NCBI RefSeq assembly: GCF_049243985.1 | Contig: NC_135384.1 | Coordinates: 14,690,501-14,754,500 of the forward strand | DNA length: 64,000 nucleotides | Source of the DNA: Paroedura picta | Lineage: Eukaryota > Chordata > Lepidosauria > Squamata > Gekkonidae | Reading direction: 5' to 3' | Shown here: in pieces, positions 1 to 10,100 of the stretch | Layout of the letters: each line of letters starts with the position of its first letter | Numbering within the stretch: the stretch's first letter is position 1 | Position numbers and translations under genes: made by a program | Notes under the pieces: generated by a model | The model's input: only the letters and a program-made list of their open reading frames with translations | Databases searched by the model: none | What the model was told of the DNA's origin: nothing

Positions 1-334
1 GTGCCTTATGCTTGTACCCTCACCAGGACAGATCATAGTTCCAGCCAGTCGGGAGGCATGAAACCAAAGTTCTGACAGGGCCAAAGTTTTGACAGGGCCC
101 GCCCACCCAGCTCAGCCAGGGGCAATCTGGAGACATTGCGGACAATCTGCCCCTGATCACCACAGGGGGAGAAGGTCAGTAGGGATGCCCAAGGGGAATG
201 AGAATAGAGGCTTGGACAGGCTGTGCCACCCCTTTTTGCCCCACTGCAGCCCTAACTGTCATGTCCCACTGTAACTTCCCTCACTTTGCCTCAGAACACT
301 GACAGAGATGGCAGGAGGTTGGTGAGTGTGCTCC
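1..334. other. Unassigned left-end sequence
   Basis: I see no gene here. The stretch contains a short imperfect tandem (a 16-17-base unit containing CTGACAGGGCC, around 67-101) and moderately GC-rich text without a recognisable repeat family. The small open frame at 89-274 has no recognisable features. Confidence 0.4.
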
Positions 335-537
335 CTTCCCCCCTCCCTTCAGGCCTGCTTGGAAGGAGCCTCTGAAAGCCCCTGACTGAGGGGTGGGAGG
401 CTTTTCCGAGAGCAATGCAGGGGAGCCTGAGGGCATGGGTGTGGGCCTTCCTTTTGAGGGGGGGGACTTTCCACTTCTGCCAAAAAGTTGGCTGACAGGG
501 AGGTCACAGAAAAGCCTCTTCTCACTTAAAATACTGA
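335..537 (+). repeat. Unnamed ~200-bp interspersed repeat, copy 1
   Basis: This stretch matches 59825-60033 over about 200 bases in the same orientation, sharing blocks such as TTCAGGCCTGCT, GCCCCTGACTGAGGGG, GAGCAATG and a right end reading CACAGAAAAGCC..CTTCTCACTTAAA. I do not recognise the family. It abuts the 5'-truncated end of the BovB element. Confidence 0.6.
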
Positions 538-3221
538 TCGAATCCAGGGCAAATCATTCAAAATTACAGTAATCCAGGTCTATGCCCCAACCTCTGCTAC
601 TGAAGAGGAAGAAGTTGACCAGTTCTATGAAGCCCTACAACACCTTCTAGAAGCAATGCCAAAAAATGATGTGGTTATCATCATGGGGGATTGGAATGCT
701 AAAGGAGGAAGCCAAAAGATAACCGGGATAACAGGCCTTGGAGTACAAAATTAAGCAAGGCACAGGCTGGTATAATTATGTCAAGAGAATACAATGGTCA
801 CAGCAAACACTCTTTTCCAACAACCCAAAAGACAACTCTACACATGGATAACACCAGACGGTCAACACAGAAATCAGATTGGCTATGTGATCTGGAGCCA
901 AAGATGAAGAATTTCTATACAGTCAGTAAAAACAAGACCAGGAGCCGATTGTGGATCAGACATTAGCTTCTTGTTGCAAAGAAGAAGAAGAAGAAGAAGA
1001 AGAGTTGGTTCTTATATGCCGCTTTTCCCTACCCAAAGGAGGTTCAAAGCGGCTTACAGTCGCCTTCCCATTCCTCTCCCCACAACAGACACCCTGTGGG
1101 GTGGGTGAGGCTGAGAGAGCCCTGATATCACTGCTCGGTCAGAACAGTTTTATCAGTGCCGTGGCGAGCCCAAGGTCACCCAGCTGGTTGCATGTGGGGG
1201 AGTGCAGAATCGAACCCAGCATGCCAGATTAGAAGTCCGCACTCCTAACCACTACACCAAAATTTAGGCTTAAATTGAAGAAAGTAGGGAAAAGCACTAG
1301 GCCACTCAGGTATGAACTAAATCATATCCCCAACGAATATAAAGTAGAGGTGACAAATAGATTTAAGGAATTAGATCTGATAGACAGTGCCTGAAGATTT
1401 ATGGATGGAGGTTTGCAACATTGTACACGAGGCAGCAACTAAAATCATCCCAAAGAAAAAGAAATGCAAGTAAGCAAAATGGCTATGTGAGGAAGCTTTA
1501 CAAATAGCTGAGGACAGAAGGGAAGTAAAAGGCAAGGGAGAAAGAGAACGATACACCCAATTGAATGCAGAATTCCAGAGAATAGCTAGAAGAGATAAGA
1601 ATGCCTTCTTAAATGAACAGTACAAACAAATAGAAGAAAACAATAGAATAGGGAGCACCGGAGATCTCTTCAAGAAAATGGGATATATGAAGAGAACATT
1701 TCATGCATAGATGGGTATACTAAAGGACCAAAATGGGAGGGACCTAATAGACGAAGAAGAGATTTAAAAATGGTGGCAAAATTATAAAGAAGAACTATAC
1801 AAGAGCCAACTTAACATCCGGGATAACCACGATGGACCTGGATGCAGTACAAGTGCTACACTCAATATGCCAGCAAATTTGGAAAACTCAGCAGTGGCCA
1901 CAGGATTGGAAAAGGTCAGTTTACATTCCAATCCCAAAGAAGGGCAATGCCAAAGAATGTTCAAACTACCACACCATTGCACTCATTTATCATGCTAGCA
2001 GAGTTATGCTCAAACTCCTACAAGCTAGGCTCCAGCAATATGTGGACCGAGAACTTCCAGAAGTACAGACAGGATTTCGAAGAGGCAGAGGAACTAGAGA
2101 TCAAATTGCCAACATACGCTGGATCATGGAGAAAGCTAGGGAGTTCCAGAAGAACATTTACTTCTGCTTCATTGACTATGCTAAAGCCTTTGATTGTGTG
2201 GAGCACAACAAATTGTGGCAAGTTCTTAAAGAGATGGGAATATCAGAGCATCTTATTTCTCTCTTGAAAAACATATATTCAGGGCAAGAAGCAACAGTGA
2301 GAACCAGGCGTGGAATCACTGATTGGTTCAAAATTGAGAAAGGAGTTTGGCAAGGCTGTATACTGTCGCCTTACCTATTTAACTTGTATGTGGAGCTCAT
2401 CATGAAAAAGGCGGGGTTAGATGAGTCACAAATTGGGATTAAGATTGCAGGGAGAAAGATCAACAACCTCAGATATGGAGATGATACCACTCTAATGGCA
2501 GAAAGTGAAGAGGAACTAAAGAGCCTGTTGATGCGGGTGAAAGAGGAGAGTGCAAATGTTGGCTTGAAAGTCAACATCAAGAAAATGAAGATCATGGCAT
2601 CCGGCCCTCTCAATTCCTGGCAAATAGATGGGGAAGAAATGGAGGTAGTGACAGATTTTATTTTCCTGGGCTCCAAGATCACTGCAGATGGGGACTGCAG
2701 CAAAGACTTTAAAAGACGCTTGCTCCTGCAGAGGAAAGGTATGGCAAAACTAGACAGCATCCTAAAGAGCAGAGACATCACCCTGCCAACAAAAGTGCAT
2801 CTAGTCAAGGCTATGGTCTTCCCAGTTGCAATGTATGGCTCTGCAAGTCGGACCATAAGGAAGGCCGAGTGTCAAAGGATTGAGGCTTTTAAACTCTGGT
2901 GCTGGAGAAGACTTTTGCGAGTCTCTTGGACTGCAGGGCGAACAAACTGGTCAGTCCTAGAGGAGATCAGCCCTGACTGCTCCTTAGAAGGCCAGATCCT
3001 GAAGATGAAACTCAAATACTTTGGCCACCTCATGAGAAGGAAGGACTACCTGGAGAAGAGCCTAATGCTGGGAGCGATTGAGGGCAAAAGAAGAAGGGGA
3101 TGACAGAGAAGCAGTTGGTACAAGTTTAAATGGACTCCGGGGAATGGTAGAGGACAGGAAGGCCTGGAGGATCATTGTCCATGGGGTCGCAATGGGTCGG
3201 ACATGACTTCGCACCTAACAA
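538..3221 (+). mobile_element. RTE-BovB LINE, 5'-truncated, with nested SINE
   Basis: Begins inside the AP-endonuclease domain (reading RIQGKSFKITVIQVYAPTSA and VIIMGDWNAK) and runs through the linker and reverse transcriptase to the BovB 3' end (ACATGACTTCGCACCTAACAA). The RT frame is open for 423 codons at 1832-3103, with IPIPKKGN, FCFIDYAKAFDCVEHNKLW, GVWQGCILSPYLFNLY and the C-terminal WCWRRLLRVSW and LKYFGHLMRRKDYLEKS. The catalytic YADD reads YGDD. The frame ends at a TGA where the family has CGA (RRRG then R), a typical CpG decay. The endonuclease part is broken by several in-frame stops and by the SINE at 981-1260. RTE-BovB is known for horizontal spread between squamates and other vertebrates. 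It lies on the strand opposite to gene E, in its presumed intron 5. Not autonomous: it is 5'-truncated and the catalytic site is altered. Confidence 0.92.
981..1260 (-). mobile_element. tRNA-derived SINE with GAA/TTC tail (copy 1)
   Basis: On the minus strand it opens with a tRNA-like head (GGTGTAGTGGTTAGGAGTGC as A box, GGTTCGATTC as B box), continues through the shared body (CTGGGTGACCTTGGGCTCG, CTCTCTCAGCCTCACC, GCGGCATATAAGAACCAACT) and ends in a CTT repeat. It interrupts the BovB element, so it is younger. The same family recurs at 4516, 25264, 30012, 35776, 60937 and 63576. An apparent poly-Glu frame on the plus strand is just the GAA tail. Confidence 0.85.
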
Positions 3222-4022
3222 TCTGTACACCGCCTGTGGCGCTGCGGGCGCCACAGACTAAATAAAAGAGTAAGGGGTTGTGGGGAGGAGTTAGGGCGGG
3301 ACCAGTCCGGGATAAAAACCTGGAGGCGTCCAATCAGGAGCTGCTTCGCGGCTCCTGATTGGGCCCCTCCAAGTGCCACTCGAGGGCCAAGTGGCCAATT
3401 GGGAGGCGAGCTATGCACGCCTCCCTATTAGCCACTTGGCCCACCCTGGGGTGGCCACCCACATCCGCCATTTCCCCACTTGCCGCTGAGCTGGACGCAT
3501 CTCCAGCAGGACCAGCGCCTCCTCCTGTCGCCAGCGGCCCGCATAGGGCCACCAGCAGCCCGCCTTGCCGCCCTCCCAACCGGCTTCTTCTCGCCCGCCG
3601 ACACACTCGGCTGCCGCCCACCCGCCGCCACTTTCACCTGCCCCAGTGGCCCTGATGCGAGCCGCGCCGCCGCCACCGCAAAGCGCCTCCCGACGCCTCA
3701 GCCCGCCGCACAAGCCGCCGCCGCTGCCGCACGAGACCCGGGAGCCCTCCGGCAGCCTCGCTCCCTTCCCCAGGCCGGGAATCGCTCCCAACAGCCGCTG
3801 CAGCCGCCGCACGAGGCCCGGGAGACGCCCGGCAGCCGCGGGGAGAAGCCCAACTGGTGCCACGCCCTGAAACGACTTCACCGATCTGGAGCTGCACCAC
3901 CTCGACACCAGCCGCCCGGTGAGTGAGAGGGGCCAGCAGTGCTCTGCGCGGCTGCCAGGCGCTCCCTGCGGCGAGAGGCTAGCGCCCATTGTATTTAGAC
4001 ATACAATGGGCTTTTTACAAGT
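3222..4022 (+). mobile_element. Non-autonomous Helitron-like element (older copy)
   Basis: A GC-rich 0.8 kb unit that starts TCTGTACACC directly after an A at the end of the BovB copy. It ends with a hairpin (GCCCATTGTAT, loop TTAGAC, ATACAATGGGC) followed by CTTTTTACAAGT. This matches the 3' end of the cleaner copy at 41662-42267, whose terminus is hairpin plus CTAGT. Both copies carry internal palindromes (CAATCAGGAGCTGC..GCTCCTGATTG here). The terminal CTAGT has decayed to CAAGT. Long open frames on both strands (for example 3411-4067 minus) are by-products of high GC and have no recognisable domain. Confidence 0.65.
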
Positions 4023-4181
4023 AATATATATATAAGCTATTTTTCCCGTGACTTTAACCTTGTCCATGTTCCCAGAATCTGGGACATGACCATGCTTAAT
4101 TCTGCTTCATAGAAAGCTGTGTTTTCTTGTCTCCGGTTATTTTTCCTGTTCTACCAGAATGTTTCACAACACGCCTCTTAC

Positions 4182-7100
4182 CTTTCTGCTCAGAAATCAT
4201 CCCTTCTGGACAGGGCATACAATCATAGCAGCAAAATTTACTTCCCTCCTTCTTTGTCTTGCTGAAGCCAGGCTGGCATGGGCCATTGCAGACAGAAATG
4301 GGAAGCACCTGTCCATAAACAGAAAGGGAGGCTAGCACAAAGTCATTTTCCACTTATAATTGGTGGTCTGCCATGCAATTTTTAGGGAGAGGGGGAAGAA
4401 ATTACACCTGAGAAATCAAATTAGCATTTTGTAATAATAATACAAATGTAATAATAATACAAAATGAGCCTTCGGGGAGGGCGGTATATAAATGTGAATA
4501 AATAAAATTTAATAATAAGAAGAGTTGGTTCTTATATGCCGCTTTTCTCTACCCGAAGGTGGCTCAAAGTAGCTTACATTCACCTTCCCTTTGCTCTCCC
4601 CACAACAGGCACCCTGTGAGGGAGGTGAGGCTGAGAGAGCCCTGATATCACGGCTTGGTCAGAACAGCTTTATCAATGCCATTGTGAGTTCAAGGTCACG
4701 CAGCTGGTTGCATGTGGGGGAGTGGAGTATTAAATCTGGCTAGCCAGATTAGAAGTCTTCACTCCTAACCACTATAGCAGGTTTTCTGTCCTATCAACAT
4801 TGCTCTTTTTTTTTTCAACTACGAGGGGGCAGAAATGTGGAGAATTAAGATACGCAACACAGGGGTAGTAATGATCAAAATTGTCTACTTCCATCATGAC
4901 CTAGAAAGTAGATATATAAATGAAAATAAGCTCTAGTAACGTTATCCACCCCTTGATATTGCTCATTTAAATGTGGCTTTGGATCACACAGGAGCAGAGG
5001 GGCTCAAAACAAACTGGTGGTTTATCCAATTTGGACAACATAATACCTCACATTTGGAAGCCCTGCGGTTTTCAGTAAATTTGTTCTTGGGTTTTGGTAG
5101 AAGTATCTGCAGGATGCACCAACCAATAAGATACCCTGCACCTGAGAAACTGCTAGTGCAGGATAGTTTCTTAGAGTAGCTATATTTATCATGGCTTTTA
5201 ACTCCTAACTAGGGAATGGAACAAACCAGTTCCTAACTTGAAATTCATTATAGTTTTGGCTGGGTCATCTCCTTCAAACCCATTTTCAGAGAAGCTGCCC
5301 CTTGAACATTTCCAGGACTTTCTGTGCGGTTGGGCTTGGGGTCTGGATCTTTTAATCCTAGATGCTAAGCAGGGCAGTCTGCCTCTCATTTGCTAGTTTT
5401 GAATGACTCTGAGCTATTAGAAGTCACCCATTTTGATCCTCCCCCATTTTGGGCTGACAACACGTGGATGAGCATGCCCTGCTATCAGGCTAAAAGAGCT
5501 GAAGAACGCCAATAAGACTCATGCACCTCACAGCTGCCATCCCCAGTCTTCAGCAAGCCATTTTGCTCCCTCCTCCATTACAAATGGCCGAAAGTCAACT
5601 CGCACCCTTAAATGACTCGCAGTCATTTGAGGGTGAACACTGCAATCTGTGTGTGCAAAACTAGAGTGCTGAAATGGCTTGGAGCTATTTTGGGCTGATA
5701 ACGGGGAGTACACAACACTCCACAGTCACCTCAAAATGGCTGCAAGTTATTTCAGACTTCCAGTTTGCTTCCCCCTCCTCCTAAACTGGACATCCTGAAC
5801 CAGATGAGTTTGATCCATAAAGGGGGGCTGGGTCATGTGGGTTTAGGTATTTCATTCAGGAATCCCAAAACTGTAATCTGAACTAGAATTTTCTGCTTCT
5901 TGAAGAAAATAATAGAAAGAGGCACGTGGTGAAAACAAGGTGGATTATAACATTTTTCCCCAAGACGGGGATTGGCTTGCTCACAAAAGAAGGAATTGAG
6001 TTGAGAATATCTAACACCCGTCTCTTTTTCTCACCTGGTTAAAGCTTCTGTGCCACACAATTTCATCATCTACTAGAGTCAGCTCTTTGCCTGAAGGGGC
6101 CTGAGGATCCAGTTGTCCCACTTTTACTCTTACAAAGGACCCATTTGAAAAGGTAACCCAATTGGTAACATCAAAAACAGAAACTAATTCTCTATCTTGA
6201 TCAAACTGTATCATTTCTCCAACAGTATTGTTGAATAAGATTCTCCGTAAAAACTTGTGTAACTAGAGTCAAAAAGAAAAGAAAACACAAGGAACAATTC
6301 TAATTCTGTGAAATTTGCCATGAGATAAAAAATGATTTAGACAACACACACATAAACCAAGAGAAAGAGTTTTCAAAAGATGAAAGCATTTATTATGTTG
6401 GGGGCAAAACTGAATGTGTGAAGTGGAAAGGAACCAGAAGAATTCCAGTTATCTGTGATGACCAGTTTGAATCATTGCTATACCTGCCATGGCTGTATAT
6501 TCTGGACATCCAGCCCCCCATCTTCTACCAGGATTCTGCGTTTGGATCCATGTTTGTGGATATACTCCAAAGCATGGGCTACAGCATAGATTGCATTGTA
6601 GACATTATAGCTGTGGCCAGTCATCTGCATTTCAAACAAAGGGCCAGGGAGTCTCTCCAGTTTCTCCTCACCACTGCAGATTTTCTTGATATTGTCCTGT
6701 TCATGTTTCCATGAACACCTGAATGCTTGCTCCCAAAAGTTCTGAATGAAACCATCTCCTGCAGCCCAGGACGGTCTTATTGTTTGAAGGTATTCTTGGA
6801 ATCCCGGGGGCTGATTAGAATGGACTGTAAAGGACAGGGCACCATGGAGGGAGTCTGTATCTAAAACTATTTGGACAGATAATGACTCAAAGTCCCAGTG
6901 TGATGTAACTATCCACACTTTATGCAGAGGAGGCAATAAAGTGAAAGATGCCAGATAAAAAGAGATCCTTAGAGCCATGATGGTTGGAGGTTCTCCATGC
7001 ACAAAAAATACATTGGTTTTTGACTCCATAACTACTGTGTACCATTCAGCCTGTTCTACAACCATCTCCACCATCTCTTGTAGGTAAGTCAGCTTTGGGA

Positions 7101-10100
7101 CTTTGTGTGTAAATGCAAAACAAACACGATTCTCAGAGAGGATAGGTAATATCCTTTGCAAAAACTGGTTTCCATTGTCATCATCCATAGCCAAGAGCCC
7201 AATCCAAGTCCATCTAAAATGATGAAGTAACTGTACAACTCCCCTGTACTGATAGGTGTCATCAGGCACCATCTGATATAGGGAAGAAAATGGTTGTTTG
7301 TCACCCTTTGAAAGGGAAAAGGACCCAAACGTGAGCTGAAAAATAAAACATACACTGTTATGTTTAAAAATATTCATTACATCAGAATATTCTGTGATTT
7401 GCTAGTATTGGGAAGCCTGTGTACCCCTCATGCTGATAGCTTACTTGAGGAGTCTTGTAGATGTTCAGAATGGAGGCTATCTGAGCAGAGGTTTCAGACA
7501 AAAGCCCTCCAATGACAGCTATGCCTTTTTGCTGGTTATCACAGCTGAAGTTAGGGACCAGTTTCTGCTGTGTAGAAAGTAAGCTGAGGGTAGCTTTAAA
7601 AGTCATCCTTCCAAGGTTGTAGCTGTTGATGATGTAGAGCCCCAGACTGATGTTTGGTAAGAAGTTGGGATTTTCATTGAGCTCTTTTATAGCAAATGCC
7701 AAGGCCAAAATGTGCTGGTAGTTTTTTGTTATTGACCTGCAAAGAGATATTTAGGAAGGCAATCAAAATTGCATTTATAAATTCAAATCTCCAAAATAAA
7801 TTTCCAGTTTATGAATGGTTTTCTTTAGTGATGTCTTTAGTAAGTGTTTGACGTATGTAAATATAAAATATAAGATATAGATTTTAAACTGCTTAGCAAT
7901 GAAAATCCTGTTTGTAATCATGTCAGGGATTTTGATGGGTACAAAGAACGCGGGATTGTTTTTGACTGGTAGGATGGCATGGGGACTTGGTTTTTTGGCA
8001 ATAACAAAGAGCACAGCTTTAATTTAGTTGTTCGTCACCTCTTAAACCATAGCTGTGAATATAATAGCAAAAAGCATAAACAATTATATAAAAATACCAA
8101 AGTGTTGGTGGGTGGGTGGGCGGGTAGGATGCTGTCTGGCAGTTATCTGATGCGGAGAGGTCAGTCAGCCCCACATGGTACCTCACATAGGCACCCGGGA
8201 GTCTGCCCTGGAACACTGCTGTGTAAGATGAATGTTTGCACATGCTTGCCACTGGCCATGCCAAGGTGTGCCTTCACATTCCCGCCCTCCATGGCATCAA
8301 CTGCACACTCATTATAAGGCCAATCAATACGTTACTTGGTTTTTTGGCAATAACAGTTGCCACAGCTTTAATACATGGGCGTATCCATATTCTGATCTGG
8401 ACAGAATACATTCCTGTTTCCACCCAGATTGCAGCGTTGGAATGCTGTTTGGTTCTTGGAGCAGGGATCTTAAGAATATTTTCTGGGTGTGGCTAAAGAT
8501 GTCGTCCTGAGAGGGTGGCAGGGCATCTGCTCTGCTATCTCTGAAGCCTGACAGGGGTCAATTGTGCAAGCAATTGGCAGAAAAGAGGAGGGGTACGCAA
8601 ACCTCACCTCACCTTTCTACCCAGGAAGTTCTTGGGGCCGTCTCCAATCCTTTAGGGAGTATATCTCCCTGGATTATAGGCTGTCAGCGTTCCAGGTCCA
8701 GAGGACGACTGCCATTTTCTACCTCGGACTTTCTTTTCTTTCTTTAATCTTAAAGTATCTGCTTCAACCCTACATGATGATTTACCACAAATGAACGCTT
8801 TGAACTGAGGGGAGGACTTCGGCTGAGTTCCAAAACATCATTTACTGCAAGTATCTCTCGCTTTTTTTTTTCTCCGTCTCTCTTCCTGCATCAAAGCCCT
8901 TTGTTTCCCCCCTCCTCTTACTCTGCTCTGCCTGAAGCCACCTCGTTAAGAGGCAGGCTAATTCTCCTAACTAAGCAGAAGAAGGATTCAAATCAACTCG
9001 AATTAATTGGCAAAAGCTCTTATTGTAATTGTTTTGGTTTTCGGAGATAGAGATAAGAGCAGTGAATGTGAAAATCTCACGAGAACTTTGTGCCAGTACG
9101 AGAATCCCTGCCTTAACCGGCTTCAATACGTCACATGCCTGTGCCGGAACATTAGAGGATAAAACAGAGGACCTCTACTGGCCACTTGTAAAATTGTTTG
9201 GGGCCGGGTTTTTTTAAAGTCAAAATCATGTCTATGTTAAAAAGATTGGCTCATCTAATAGAGATACAAACCCAAGATTACAAAGTATTCTTAGATGGAT
9301 TGATCAAAAATATCTCCAAGGAGATCCAAGATGGCAAGGAAGAAGTCTTCAATAGGAATGATGGATCAATAACAGTGACTGATGACAGCTTTAAACAAGG
9401 TGGAAAACCAACAGCAGAAGAGAAATCTGAAATTCATATCTTCAAGGAGATCCAAGATGCCAAGGAAGACGTCTTTAACAGGAATAATGGATCAATAACA
9501 GTGGCTGATGACAGCTCTAAACAAGGTGGAAAACCAACAGTAGAAGAGAAATCTGAAATTCTGGAGACGGAAAATGCGATGCCGGAGTTCTGCAGCCCAG
9601 ATAAGGACACCCTTTTTAAAAAGACATACAGCCATCTCAAAGCAAGAGTGTACAAAAATCAATCAAAAGAAATATGGATCTGCAGTGAAAGTAACCGATT
9701 TAAAGGATCTCTCTGGGGAAAAAATTGTATTGATACTGGAGTCCAGGAGGTGCAACGGCCTCAAGATTTATCGATGCATATTTTGCGGGAAAGAGTACAA
9801 CTGCACTTTCTACGCCAAAGGCCAATGGGACAGAATATAATTTTACGGGAACGACAAGATGTAGCAAGCCTCGAGATGAGACCCCCTTAAGAAGACCGAA
9901 AGCTCATATTGTTTTATGTTTAATGTTATACCGTATTCTATATTTCCATTTTTATGAAAAAGGGGAAGCAGTGTCTCTTTCGCTCTTGTTTTTTTTTTTT
10001 GTGTCTCTTTTCTTTTATAGGCATATAGGTAATATAATCATTAGTGCTGAAAATGTAAAATGGGGTTCTCCCCCCTTATTTTTTCTTTCTTCTATTAGTG

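Noticed and set aside
3411-4067. Long open frames in 3334-4067 and 41610-42206
   Set aside because: They are by-products of GC-rich Helitron-like sequence, occur on both strands, and have no domains.
9198-9890. The 230-residue frame as an ordinary host gene
   Set aside because: It lies inside a poly(A)-tailed unit with a target duplication and has no introns or conserved domain; retroelement origin is more likely.
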